Source: JBBROS01 sp038229135
GTDB lineage: Bacteria > Pseudomonadota > Alphaproteobacteria > Acetobacterales > Acetobacteraceae
DNA: 64,000 nt
Assembly (NCBI GenBank): GCA_038229135.1
Contig: JBBROS010000013.1
Span: forward strand, 1-64,000
Reading direction: 5' to 3'
Both the position numbers and the translations under genes were made by a program. How positions within the stretch are numbered: position 1 is the first letter of the stretch; each line of letters starts with the position of its first letter. Below the pieces are notes generated by a model. It had not been told where the DNA came from, did not search any database, and saw nothing but the letters and a program-made list of their open reading frames with translations. This document shows positions 1 to 8,548 of this stretch, one piece after another.

Positions 1-1388
1 AGGAACAACGATGCCGCGAGCCCGATGAACAAGGTCGTCCAGACCGCGTCCAGCACCAACTGCGGCAGGATCCCGTGCAGCCGCATGGCGCTGGCAACGA
101 TGCATATCGCGGCGGCCAGGAGCGCGATCCGCACGAACGCCCAGGCCGACACGGGCAACCTGTGCTCGAGCTGCGACAGCCACCAGCACACCAGCATATA
201 GACGAACCACGTCACCAAGGTCGCCGCCGCGGCGCCCATGATCCCGTAGGTGGGGATCAGCAGCGCGTTCGCCCCGAGGTTGAACAGCGCGCTCCCGAGC
301 GCGACCCGGCCCACGAGACCGGAGCGCTTGTTGATCAGCATGAGGCTGCGGAAGAAGTCCCCGATCTCGCGCGCCACGTAGGCCGCGATGAGGATGGGCA
401 GGATCAGCGGCGGCGGCAGGAAGTCGGCCGGGACCATCAGGCGCAGCAGGTCCGGCCCGAACAGCACGACGCCGACCCCGGCGGTGAACAGCACGAAGGC
501 GAAGTAGGACGCCACCCGCGCAAACCGGGCCTGCCAGCCCGCCTCGTCGGTGTATTGATACAGCGTCGCGCCCCAGCTTTTCGAGAAGCTGTCGCCCACC
601 AGCATGCTGACCAGGAACGCGAACCGGTAGGCCAGAGAGTATCGTCCGAGATCGGCCAGCAGCTCCGGCGCGCTGAGGAAGAAGCGGTCCGAGGAGTGGA
701 TGGCGAAATAGGACAGGCCCGACAAGACCAACGGCGCGCCGAACCGGGCCAACTCCGGCAGGTGCGAGGGCCGGAAGCGCCAGCCCACGGTCCGCCCGAA
801 GCGCGCCATGAGATACACGCAGCTGATGCCGGTAACGATCAGCTTGCTGCACACGAAGCCCCAAACGCCGAAGCCTAGAACGCCGATGAAAAGGATGTTG
901 AGGCTGAGCAGCGCGCAGGTCGAGATGACGGTATAGATGAGATAGAGGCGTGCATTCGATTGCATGCGCTCCCACACGAGCGAGATTTCGGCGATGTTGG
1001 CGAAGAACATCGCAACGAAGGCCGCCTGCAGCAGGCGCGTGTACTGCGTGGTATGGAACATCGCTCCGCTCAACGCCTCCGCGCCCATGCACGCGACGAT
1101 GGTCACGACCAGGCTGAGCCCGAGACTGGTCAGCACGCAGGTCGACGCCACCGTCCGTTGGCCGGCTTCGGACGTCTCGTCGTGGTAAAGCCGGGTGAGC
1201 GCCGTGCCGATCGCCTGCAGGCCCAGCGCGATGGCGATCGTCTGCGTGCTGAGTTCGACCAGTTCGATGAGGCCGTATTCGGCAGGGGACAAGAACCTGG
1301 AGTAGAATGGGATCGCCAGGAACCCGACCACTCGCGTCATCAGGTTCGCGAGCAGGTACAACGACGAGTCCTGAAGCACACGCTGCAT
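1..1388 (-). CDS. Wzx-like oligosaccharide flippase (partial, 3' end outside window)
   Basis: The reverse strand reads open from an ATG at 1388 through the left edge, giving about 462 residues with no stop, so the C-terminus is missing. The N-terminus (MQRVLQDSSLYLLANLMTR) followed by FYSRFLSPAEYG is typical of polysaccharide flippases of the MATE/MVF superfamily, and hydrophobic helices recur through the rest. Such proteins move lipid-linked oligosaccharide repeat units across the inner membrane. A GAGGGAAGG ribosome site sits about a dozen bases upstream of the ATG; in-frame GTGs lie further upstream. It is divergent from the glycosyltransferase at 1606, which supports a glycan role. The family call is firm; the substrate is unknown. 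Confidence 0.85.
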   Translation of the reverse strand, partial: MQRVLQDSSLYLLANLMTRVVGFLAIPFYSRFLSPAEYGLIELVELSTQTIAIALGLQAIGTALTRLYHDETSEAGQRTVASTCVLTSLGLSLVVTIVACMGAEALSGAMFHTTQYTRLLQAAFVAMFFANIAEISLVWERMQSNARLYLIYTVISTCALLSLNILFIGVLGFGVWGFVCSKLIVTGISCVYLMARFGRTVGWRFRPSHLPELARFGAPLVLSGLSYFAIHSSDRFFLSAPELLADLGRYSLAYRFAFLVSMLVGDSFSKSWGATLYQYTDEAGWQARFARVASYFAFVLFTAGVGVVLFGPDLLRLMVPADFLPPPLILPILIAAYVAREIGDFFRSLMLINKRSGLVGRVALGSALFNLGANALLIPTYGIMGAAAATLVTWFVYMLVCWWLSQLEHRLPVSAWAFVRIALLAAAICIVASAMRLHGILPQLVLDAVWTTLFIGLAASLF

Positions 1389-1605
1389 GCGTGGAGCAGG
1401 CCTTCCCTCCACGCCCGCCGACACTTGCTGCACCAACTCAGGGCTCGGCTCGGCTGTCAGGGACTCGTTCCTCCATGGTGTCGGCACGCCACGGACCCAT
1501 GCCGCGCGCCTCTGATGCGCGCACCGGGGTCCAACAATCAAGGGGGGAGGTCGCCTGCCCAGACCGGCGCTATCCCGGGCTGGGCGGCTTCGCTACACAC
1601 GCGGC

Positions 1606-2697
1606 ATGCCCCCGCCCCCCCTCGTGCTGCACGCCTTCCCAAGCTTCGCCGTGGGTGGCGCCCAGGCCCGGTTTTGCACGCTCGCCAACCATTTCGGCCA
1701 CCGCCTCCGCCACGCCGTGATCGCCATGGACGGGAACACCAGCTGCCGCGAACGACTCGCGCCGACCCTCGATGTGGCATATCCCGTGTTAACAATTCCT
1801 AAAGGAGATCTGGTCTCAACGCTGCGCCTGCTCCGCGCCACGCTGCGCGCCCTGCGCCCGGCCATGCTGGTCACGAGCAATTGGGGCACGGTCGAGTGGG
1901 CGCTCGCCAACCGGCTCCAACTCGTCCCGCATCTGCACATGGAGGACGGCTTCGGCCCCGACGAGCGCACGGGGCAGTTGCCGAGGCGGGTCTGGACCCG
2001 GCGCCTGGCACTCGCCGGGCGCACCGTAATGGTGCCGTCGCGCACGCTGCAGCGCATCGCGCTCGACACCTGGCGGCTCGCGCCCTCCCGCGTCCGGCTC
2101 GTGCCGAACGGGATCGACCTGCAGCGCTTTGCGGCCGGCCCGCCGGCGCCTCTGCCGGGGGAGGAGGGGCCGGTCGTAGGCACCATCGCCGCCTTGCGGC
2201 CCGAGAAGAACGTTGGCCGCCTGGTGCGCGCCTTCGCCGCCGCCGCCCGCCCCGGCCGCCTGCTCATCGTGGGTGACGGCCCGGACCGCCCCATGCTCGA
2301 GCGCCTCGCCGACCAGCTTGGCATCGCCAACCGCACCATCTTCGCCGGACACGTCGCCGACCCGGTCGCTCATCTGCACGCCATGGACCTGTTCGTGCTG
2401 TCGTCCGACACGGAGCAGATGCCGATCTCCCTGCTGGAGGCCATGGCCGCCGGGCGCCCGGTGGCCTCGACCCGGGTCGGAGACGTCGCGCACATGCTTC
2501 CCGCGGCGCAACAGCCCTACGTGGTGCCGATCGACGACGCTCCGCTGGCCGGCGCGCTCGGAACGCTGCTGGACGACACGGCTCTTCGCGGACGTCTCGG
2601 ACAGGCCAATCTCGAGCATGTGACCGCGACCTACGGGCAGGACCGCATGTTCACGGCCTGGGAAGAGCTTCTTGCGCCAGCCCTCACGTCGATCTGA
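1606..2697 (+). CDS. Glycosyltransferase family 4 protein
   Basis: This 363-residue protein has the GT-B fold pattern of GT4 enzymes. The N-terminal acceptor half contains an FPSFAVGGAQ loop. The C-terminal donor-binding half has GTIAALRPEKN, LLIVGDGPDR and the EX7E-type region SSDTEQMPISLLEAMAAGRPV. Enzymes of this type transfer a sugar from a nucleotide donor to a growing glycan at the cytoplasmic membrane face. No Shine-Dalgarno is obvious before the ATG, and no other in-frame start lies upstream. It is divergent from the flippase, so the 217-bp gap between them should hold the promoters of both. Donor and acceptor cannot be predicted. Confidence 0.88.
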   Translation: MPPPPLVLHAFPSFAVGGAQARFCTLANHFGHRLRHAVIAMDGNTSCRERLAPTLDVAYPVLTIPKGDLVSTLRLLRATLRALRPAMLVTSNWGTVEWALANRLQLVPHLHMEDGFGPDERTGQLPRRVWTRRLALAGRTVMVPSRTLQRIALDTWRLAPSRVRLVPNGIDLQRFAAGPPAPLPGEEGPVVGTIAALRPEKNVGRLVRAFAAAARPGRLLIVGDGPDRPMLERLADQLGIANRTIFAGHVADPVAHLHAMDLFVLSSDTEQMPISLLEAMAAGRPVASTRVGDVAHMLPAAQQPYVVPIDDAPLAGALGTLLDDTALRGRLGQANLEHVTATYGQDRMFTAWEELLAPALTSI

Positions 2698-2765
2698 TCT
2701 ATTACTGAACAACTGGTGATGCCGTGCTGGCGTTGTTCGGCATATCCCAACCAGGAGACGCTCCA

Positions 2766-3053
2766 ATGACCCGCTTCGTGCTCGCCGCTGCCCTTTTCCT
2801 TGCCGCCGTGCCGGCCTTCGCGCAGTCCGGCGCAACCCAAAGCCCGCCCTCGCCCAACGCCAGCTCGCAGGGCCCGACTTCGGCCAACAGCGTTCCGGCC
2901 GGCGCGCTCACGGCCAACCCGTCCTCCGCCAGCAACCCGTGCCCCAGCGCAGGCGTCGGCTCGACCGTGACGCAGCCGGGCGCCGTCGTGTTGACCCCGT
3001 CCGTGCCGGCCGCCGGCGCGGGCGACACGACGATACCGACGCCCGTGCGCTGA
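2766..3053 (+). CDS. Small secreted protein of unknown function
   Basis: This 95-residue protein has a clear signal peptide (MTRFVLAAALFLAAVPAFAQ, cleavage likely after AFA-Q). The mature part is rich in Ser, Pro, Ala, Thr and Gly and is probably disordered, with one Cys near the middle. I recognise no family. The ATG at 2766 is preferred over an earlier GTG at 2724 because it follows a good GGAGA ribosome site and starts directly at the signal peptide. A strong intrinsic terminator follows the stop at once, so it is the last gene of its transcript. Confidence 0.72.
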   Translation: MTRFVLAAALFLAAVPAFAQSGATQSPPSPNASSQGPTSANSVPAGALTANPSSASNPCPSAGVGSTVTQPGAVVLTPSVPAAGAGDTTIPTPVR

Positions 3054-3071
3054 GCGACAGGACGCACGCCG

Positions 3072-3106
3072 AAGGGCCGGCCTCGAAAGGGCCGGCCCTT
3101 TTTTTT
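3072..3106 (+). terminator. Intrinsic terminator
   Basis: An 11-bp perfect stem (AAGGGCCGGCC with GGCCGGCCCTT) around a 7-nt loop is followed by a run of eight T. It lies 18 nt after the stop of the small secreted protein and separates it from the crotonase downstream. Confidence 0.9.
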
Positions 3107-3166
3107 GTGCTGCCCTTCAGGCGGGGCGGGTGGACAGTTGGAGCGCCCGGCCGCGATAATCGCGCC

Positions 3167-3931
3167 GTGCATCCCGTCTCGCTCATCCTACACGACCATG
3201 TCGCCACCATCGCCATGGCCGATACGCGTCGGCGGAATGTGCTCGGCGCGGCAATGCTCGCCGGCCTGATGGCCGCCTTGGCCGAGGCCGAGGCGGCCCA
3301 GGCGCGCGTTGTCGTTCTCCGCGCGAGCCAAGGGCCGGTCTGGTGCGCGGGCTTCGACATCGGCGCGCTGTCTCGAGGCTTCGACCCGCTGGATGATACC
3401 GGCCCGCTGAAGCGCCTGTTCGCGGCCGTTGCCGGCTTCCCCGGTCCGGTCATCGCCATGCTGAACGGCAGTGCCTGGGGCGGCGGCACCGACCTGGCCC
3501 TTCGCTGCGACATTGCCATCGCGAGCCCGGCCTGCACCCTTGCCTTCACTCCCGCGCGGCTCGGCCTGCCCTACGATGCCGACGGGCTGCAGAACGTGCT
3601 GCGTCGCTGCGGCCTCGCCTTCGCCATCGAGATGTTCGCGACCGCCGCCCCGGTCGACTCCACCCGGGCCCTCGAGGCCGGGCTGCTGAACCACCTGGTG
3701 CCGGAAGAGGAGCTCGAGGCATTCACGTCCGCCATGGCCTGCCAGATCGCCGCCAACGCACCCCTCTCGGTGGCGAGTGCCAAGGCGACCCTCCGCGCCC
3801 TGAACGCAAATCGCCCGGCGATGCCGCCCCACGTGGAGGCGGCGCGCCGCCACGCGCTGGACAGTGCCGACTTCGCCGAGGGCCTCGCTGCCTTCGCCGC
3901 AAAGCGGCGCCCCGTGTTCGAGGGGCGCTAG
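3167..3931 (+). CDS. Enoyl-CoA hydratase/isomerase family protein, ScpB (methylmalonyl-CoA decarboxylase)-like
   Basis: This 254-residue crotonase-fold protein reads from a GTG at 3167; earlier in-frame starts would run through the terminator, so this is the sensible one. The oxyanion-hole segments are VWCAGFDIGAL and NGSAWGGGTDLALRCD. Over its length it resembles E. coli ScpB (YgfG), including RGFDPLDD, the LGLPYDADG loop with the Tyr known to matter in ScpB, and LLNHLVPEEELEAFT near the C-terminus. ScpB has His in AGHDIHEL where this protein has Phe. Family members act on acyl-CoA thioesters in the cytoplasm. The crotonase call is firm; the decarboxylase assignment is tentative because of that substitution. 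Confidence 0.78.
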   Translation: MHPVSLILHDHVATIAMADTRRRNVLGAAMLAGLMAALAEAEAAQARVVVLRASQGPVWCAGFDIGALSRGFDPLDDTGPLKRLFAAVAGFPGPVIAMLNGSAWGGGTDLALRCDIAIASPACTLAFTPARLGLPYDADGLQNVLRRCGLAFAIEMFATAAPVDSTRALEAGLLNHLVPEEELEAFTSAMACQIAANAPLSVASAKATLRALNANRPAMPPHVEAARRHALDSADFAEGLAAFAAKRRPVFEGR

Positions 3932-3932
3932 C

Positions 3933-4847
3933 CTACTTGGCGGGTTCGGGCTCCCGCTCCGGCGCCGTCTCGCTCGCGGCGGCGCCTGCCGGCCGGGCCG
4001 TCTTCATCATCGTGCCGGTCATCGGGATGAAATAGACACCCACGTCCTTGCGGGACCGCACCTTCCCGTCCTCGTCCTTCGTGTAGACGTACAGCACCTG
4101 GCCGCGCTTGAACGGCTGCCCGATGGGGATGACCATGCGGCCCCCGGGCTTGAGTTGGCGGATCAGCTCGGGCGGCACATACTGCGCGGCACAGGTCACG
4201 ATGATCACGTCGAACCCGGTCTTCACTTCCGGCCAGCCGAAATACCCATCGCCCACTCGCGATTCGATATTGTCGTAGCCCAGCGGCGCGAAGATCTTGC
4301 CCACCGCCTGGCCGAGCGGCTCGATGATCTCGATCGAGTAGGACCGCTTCACGATGCGGGACAGCAGGGAGCTCTGGAACCCGCTGCCGGTGCCGACCTC
4401 GAGCGTGATGTCGGAGGGCTGCGGCTTGCACACCTGCGTCATGTAGGCCTGGCCCAGGAAGTCGCTCAGCGCCGAGCCGTAGCCGAGCGCCCACGGCTTC
4501 GGGTCGTCCTCGTAGGCCACGCCACCTTGCGAGCGGCGGTCGGGATAGACGTAGTGGTAGTATTCGCGCGGCACCTCCTGGAAGGCACGCAGCACGGCTG
4601 GGTCGGCGCTTCCGAGGCGATCTTTCAGATAGGACTCGATCCGGCGCAACGCCGCCGGCTTGCGCGCCTGGATGGCCTGGAACTGGGCGTCGCTCAGCTC
4701 CACCGGGCGGCCGGACCGGCGCATGGCCTCCATGTAGGCCTCCCGCGTCCAGGGTTGGCCCGGCGCGGCCAACGCCGGCGCGAAGGGCAGCGCCGCTGCG
4801 CCCGCTAGGGCGGCACGGCGGGTGAGCGGGTGGGAGATGCTTGCCAC
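3933..4847 (-). CDS. Protein-L-isoaspartate O-methyltransferase family, with Tat-like signal
   Basis: The 304-residue product starts at a GTG (4847) inside the end of the upstream gene, a 43-nt overlap. An N-terminal twin-arginine-like segment (HPLTRRAALAGAAALPFAPALA) suggests export, unusual for this enzyme class. The SAM-binding motif I is LEVGTGSGFQSSLL, followed by the PCMT block VGDGYFGWPE and LKPGGRMVIPIG. The family repairs isoaspartyl residues by carboxyl methylation. The C-terminal tail is rich in Pro, Glu and Ala. It is the third gene of a leftward set after the alpha/beta hydrolase and the spermidine-synthase-like membrane protein. A later Met start would remove the signal, so the export claim depends on the GTG start. 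Confidence 0.85.
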   Translation of the reverse strand: MASISHPLTRRAALAGAAALPFAPALAAPGQPWTREAYMEAMRRSGRPVELSDAQFQAIQARKPAALRRIESYLKDRLGSADPAVLRAFQEVPREYYHYVYPDRRSQGGVAYEDDPKPWALGYGSALSDFLGQAYMTQVCKPQPSDITLEVGTGSGFQSSLLSRIVKRSYSIEIIEPLGQAVGKIFAPLGYDNIESRVGDGYFGWPEVKTGFDVIIVTCAAQYVPPELIRQLKPGGRMVIPIGQPFKRGQVLYVYTKDEDGKVRSRKDVGVYFIPMTGTMMKTARPAGAAASETAPEREPEPAK

Positions 4848-7357
4848 GGGACAGACTTTCGCGATGCGGGGAACGACAGGATGGTGGTCACATAGAGCAT
4901 CGCGGCGCAGAGCAGAACCCGGTCGAACCCCTCCTGCACCGCAACGAGGTTGGCCAGTGGCGTCGCCACCACAGAAAATGCGCCATTGAGCCCCCAGGCC
5001 CAGGGGAGGAACGCACTGCCGCCCTGCCCTCCCGTCTCGTGCCCAACTCGCCCGGCCCGCGCCAGCCCCATGGGAAATGGCATGCCGAGCGCCAACGAGA
5101 CAGGTGCCGTGACCGCGAGCAGGATCGCCGCGCGTGCCGCCCAGGGCAGCCCGATCGTGGCGAGCAGCAGCGGCTCGAGCGCCACGAGTGCGACCAAACA
5201 CCACGCGACGACCGCGCCCCCCACCCAGACGATCCCTGCCCGCCCCGCCCGGTCCGCCATGAGGCTGCCGAGGCCGGAGAACACGAGCATCCCCGTGAGC
5301 ACGAGAGCGAACGCGCTCGTCCGGTCGTTCAGATAGAAGCTCGCCTTCTCGATCAGCACGATCTCGATGAACAGGAAGCCGAGCCCGAGGCTTGCGAAAT
5401 ACACCACCGGCCGCAGGATCGCCGGCCGCCGCTGCCCATCGCCCGCCGCCGCGACGCGGGGCGCCAGCAGAGGCACGGCCAGCACCAGCAGCGCGAGCAC
5501 GATCGCCTGCCCGAGCACGGCCAGGTTCACCAGCTGCCCTACCTCCGGCTGCGGCAAGATCTCCACCCGGCGCAGGATGTTCGGCACCTGGTTCAACCGC
5601 AGGATCGAGTAGAACGAAGGCCGGTCCAGCGTGATCGGCGACAGGTTGAACGCCGCCTGGCTCTCGCTCGGCTCGCCCCGCAGCACGGGGCCGGCCTCGT
5701 CCGCCACCGCATCCGACGCGCCGGCGCCCGACGACACCTCCCCGCTCTCGAAGTTCACCGCTGGCAAATCGTTGTAGATCGAGGCCCGCGCGGCGACCGG
5801 ATCGATGCCCGGGTAGTAGGACAGGTCGAACGACCGTTCGTCGCAGAAACGGCGCGCGGCCTCCACCTGGTCTGCGGACCACGGCGCGAGCGATGCCAGG
5901 ATCCGCACGTTCCACGCCGACCGATAGACGATCACGTTCTCCGACGGCGCCAGCGCACCCGCCCGGCGCAGCGCCTCCCGCACGGTGGCCAGCACGCGCA
6001 CGGCATAGACCGGCAGCTCGCGGATCGACACCGGCACGCTCAGCACGCCGCCGGGTTTGAGCGCGCGCAGGTCGGCGGCCAACGACTCCGCGGTGAACGC
6101 GGCCGCATTGGCCTCGCCCGCCTCGAGAAAGTCGGCGGCGAGGTCGATCAGGTCGAACGGCCCGCGACGCACGGCGGCAAATGGGCTGTCCGGCAGCAGG
6201 CGCACGCGCGGGTCGGCGGGCAGCCCCGGCAGCCCCGGGGCACCCTCCAGGATCAGGCGCCGCAGCACCGGATCCGGCTCGAGCGCCACCACCTCGGCCG
6301 CGCCCAGGGCCAGCGCCTGCCGCACGCGGAACCCGCCGGATGCTCCAGCCAGCAGCACGCGGCCACCGGGCCGCATGGTGTACGGCAGCGCATCCAGCAA
6401 CGCCGGCGCATAGGCGGCGTCGGGCGACGCCTCCTTCGGCAGCGCGCCGATGCGGGACCCGTCCCGATACACCCCCACCGACGCCGGCGGCCCGGGCAGG
6501 CCCATCATCCCGGCGTTGTTGGATACGTCCACGTCCACGCGCTCGGTGAAGTCGTCGAGCAACGCGTAGAGCCCGCGCGGAGACGGCATCTCCGCCAGCA
6601 CCTTAGCATACGGCGTGTGAAGCGGCGCATAGATCGCCTTGAAATCGTTGTAGGCCGCACGGTCGTCCAGCAGCAGCACCACCTCGCTTGCCACCAGCGC
6701 CGCAAGCGCCAGCGCCGCCGGGCCGACCCGGACCCGCCCAAGCAGCGCCGTGGCCGCAAGCGGAACCAGCAGCGCGGGCGCCAGCTGGAATGGGTGCAGC
6801 ACCGTCATCAGTCCCAGCACGGCCGCTGCCCCCGCGCCCGCCCCGGTCAGGTCGTAGCCATACACCAGGTTCACCCGCCCGGCATTCAGGACGAACACGA
6901 GGCTGATATAGAAACCTGTCAGGAAGAAGAACGGCAGCAGCACGACGTAGTAGAGCCCGATGTTCCACAGTTGCGGCTCGAACGTCGCCGCATTCTGCAA
7001 TTGGAGGGGGTTGAACGGGTTCGCCGTGGTGCCCCAGTAACCAAGCGCCGCCGTGGCCACGAGCGCCGCAGGCAGCCACTGGAGCAGCGCCGGGCCGTGC
7101 CGCACCGCCCAGTCCCGCACGATGGCCACGCACACGCCGCTCATGGCGAACCCGGCCATGACGATGGAGATGACCCAGTAGCCATACTCGGACCACTTCG
7201 CGACGGCGAAATACCGGGTCAGCGCGATCTCGAACGCAACCGCCGTGCCCGATACGAGGAACAGCGGCCACAGCGACATGGGCCTGGGCGACATTGGCCT
7301 GGGCGACATGGGCCTGGGCGACATGGGCTTGGGCGACATGGCCTTGGATGCCGACAT
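4805..7357 (-). CDS. Membrane-embedded spermidine-synthase-like methyltransferase-fold protein
   Basis: This protein of about 850 residues has hydrophobic segments at its N-terminus (WPLFLVSGTAVAFEIALTRYF and several more), a central soluble Rossmann domain (VLLAGASGGFRVRQAL, VVALEPDPVLRRL, LKPGGVLSVPV), and a second set of membrane segments near the C-terminus (ASLGLGFLFIEIVLIEKAS onward). That layout matches membrane proteins annotated as spermidine-synthase-like or fused MFS/spermidine synthase; substrates are generally unknown. The ATG at 7357 overlaps the upstream stop as TGATG. A GTG at 7369 is an alternative, and each copy of the 15-bp repeat at 7276-7350 supplies a further ATG, so the true start could be as late as 7280. 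Confidence 0.8.
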   Translation of the reverse strand: MSASKAMSPKPMSPRPMSPRPMSPRPMSLWPLFLVSGTAVAFEIALTRYFAVAKWSEYGYWVISIVMAGFAMSGVCVAIVRDWAVRHGPALLQWLPAALVATAALGYWGTTANPFNPLQLQNAATFEPQLWNIGLYYVVLLPFFFLTGFYISLVFVLNAGRVNLVYGYDLTGAGAGAAAVLGLMTVLHPFQLAPALLVPLAATALLGRVRVGPAALALAALVASEVVLLLDDRAAYNDFKAIYAPLHTPYAKVLAEMPSPRGLYALLDDFTERVDVDVSNNAGMMGLPGPPASVGVYRDGSRIGALPKEASPDAAYAPALLDALPYTMRPGGRVLLAGASGGFRVRQALALGAAEVVALEPDPVLRRLILEGAPGLPGLPADPRVRLLPDSPFAAVRRGPFDLIDLAADFLEAGEANAAAFTAESLAADLRALKPGGVLSVPVSIRELPVYAVRVLATVREALRRAGALAPSENVIVYRSAWNVRILASLAPWSADQVEAARRFCDERSFDLSYYPGIDPVAARASIYNDLPAVNFESGEVSSGAGASDAVADEAGPVLRGEPSESQAAFNLSPITLDRPSFYSILRLNQVPNILRRVEILPQPEVGQLVNLAVLGQAIVLALLVLAVPLLAPRVAAAGDGQRRPAILRPVVYFASLGLGFLFIEIVLIEKASFYLNDRTSAFALVLTGMLVFSGLGSLMADRAGRAGIVWVGGAVVAWCLVALVALEPLLLATIGLPWAARAAILLAVTAPVSLALGMPFPMGLARAGRVGHETGGQGGSAFLPWAWGLNGAFSVVATPLANLVAVQEGFDRVLLCAAMLYVTTILSFPASRKSVPWQASPTRSPAVPP
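7276..7350 (-). repeat. 15-bp tandem repeat (5 units) encoding Met-Ser-Pro-Arg-Pro
   Basis: Five consecutive 15-bp units on the plus strand follow GACATGGGCCTGGGC, with one or two changes in units 2 and 4 and more in unit 5. Read on the minus strand they give repeats of MSPRP at the N-terminus of the membrane protein, just before its first hydrophobic segment. The length is a multiple of three, so copy-number changes keep the frame. Confidence 0.9.
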
Positions 7358-8214
7358 CAGCCCGGCCACACGCGGCGACGCAGGAAGCCGTCCAACAGCG
7401 CATTGAACCGCCCCGGCTCATCGACGAACAATGCGTGGCCCGCCTGCTCGAACAGCGCCGTCTCGGCCATCGGGTGCCGCGCGGCCAGGTTGGAGGCCTG
7501 GGCTGCGAACCGGGGGCGCACCACATAAAGGATGGGCTTGCGCACGGCATAGACCGCATCCCGCCAGTAGGTGCGTGGCACCGGGTAGTTCGAAAGCTGG
7601 GCGGCGGCATCTGGCGGCGTCTGCAACGCGGCGTCAGTCAACGCCGCGAGGTACGCCGGCCCGGGCCCGCTACGGAACATGCCAGCCACGAAGCGCCGCA
7701 TCTGCTCGTCGCGCGCCAGCTTCGGGCCACGCTTGGTGGGCAGGGCCGAGGGCGTGGGCGGCGGGTCCTCCCCGACCGAGTTGTCGATCAGCACGAGCCC
7801 GGCGAGGCGCCCATCCCCCGCCTGTTGCACGTAGGCCAGGCTGTCGAGCACGCCGAGCGACCAGCCGACCAGCACCACCGGCCGGTTGCCGAGCGCCGCG
7901 ATCAGCTCCGCGATGTCCTGGCCACGCCGGATGTGGTCGTAGCCGAAGGCCGGCTTGTCACTCGAGCCCTGCCCGCGCGGGTCCATGGCGACCACATGAT
8001 AGACCCGGCTGAACGCGTCGATCTGCGGCTGGAAGATCCACGCCGGCATCGTCCAGCCCGGCACGAACACGAGTGTAGGCGCAGCCGATGGCCCCTGCTC
8101 GGTGATGTGCAGCCTGACGCCGTCCGACAGGGTCAATTGCATGTCCCGCGCCACGGCTGGCTGCACGGCACCGGGCAGGAGAAGGATGGCTAGGAGGAGC
8201 AGGCGCGGCAGCAT
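7357..8214 (-). CDS. Secreted alpha/beta hydrolase
   Basis: A 285-residue alpha/beta-hydrolase-fold protein with an N-terminal signal peptide (MLPRLLLLAILLLPGAVQP). Visible landmarks are the oxyanion region VFVPGWTMPAW, MDPRGQGSSDKP, the nucleophile elbow GWSLG, an Asp in VLIDNSVG, and the C-terminal His in QAGHALFVDEPGRF. The fold covers esterases, haloperoxidases and related enzymes, and the substrate is not evident. It is the first gene of a leftward set; its stop overlaps the next start, suggesting translational coupling. Location is probably periplasmic. Confidence 0.88.
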   Translation of the reverse strand: MLPRLLLLAILLLPGAVQPAVARDMQLTLSDGVRLHITEQGPSAAPTLVFVPGWTMPAWIFQPQIDAFSRVYHVVAMDPRGQGSSDKPAFGYDHIRRGQDIAELIAALGNRPVVLVGWSLGVLDSLAYVQQAGDGRLAGLVLIDNSVGEDPPPTPSALPTKRGPKLARDEQMRRFVAGMFRSGPGPAYLAALTDAALQTPPDAAAQLSNYPVPRTYWRDAVYAVRKPILYVVRPRFAAQASNLAARHPMAETALFEQAGHALFVDEPGRFNALLDGFLRRRVWPG

Positions 8215-8305
8215 CCCGACTTATGGCGTCGACCGGCGGTGGCGTGTCAACCTGTGTTGGGCAAGCCAGGAGGCCGGGTTGAGCAACCACGACGAGCGGG
8301 ACGGC

Positions 8306-8449
8306 ATGCGGCAGACTATCGCCGTGTTGATCCTCCTGGCCATGCTGGTGGGCGCCGGCTTGTTTCTCACTGGCGCGTTGCGCGGTGCGGCCCGGGTGCA
8401 GGACTGTGTGGCCGCGGGCCGGACCAACTGCGGGCCCCTCCGACTATGA
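8306..8449 (+). CDS. Small single-pass membrane protein
   Basis: This 47-residue product starts MRQTIAVLILLAMLVGAGLF, a single hydrophobic helix, followed by a short tail with two Cys and ending CGPLRL. There is no family I can name. A GAGCGGGACGGC stretch precedes the ATG as a weak ribosome site, and a TTG at 8279 could add nine residues. It stands alone between the divergent hydrolase operon and the PEP-CTERM genes. Short length and lack of recognised homologues keep confidence moderate. Confidence 0.5.
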   Translation: MRQTIAVLILLAMLVGAGLFLTGALRGAARVQDCVAAGRTNCGPLRL

Positions 8450-8548
8450 GCCTGTGTGACCTTCCGTTAGGGCCGGCAACACTTTCTTAATTGGCCCGAG
8501 GCGTCGTGAGTGGCACGTCAATCCTGCATCCCTCCGCAAGGATCCCGC

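Noticed and set aside
3933..5915. A single 660-residue minus-strand frame containing the isoaspartyl methyltransferase
   Set aside because: The first half has no protein-like features and overlaps the spermidine-synthase-like gene in another frame; the real start is the GTG at 4847.
4841..7528. An 895-residue open frame on the plus strand opposite the membrane protein and hydrolase
   Set aside because: Its translation is Arg/His/Gln-rich low-complexity protein typical of the antisense of GC-rich genes, while the minus strand encodes clear families.
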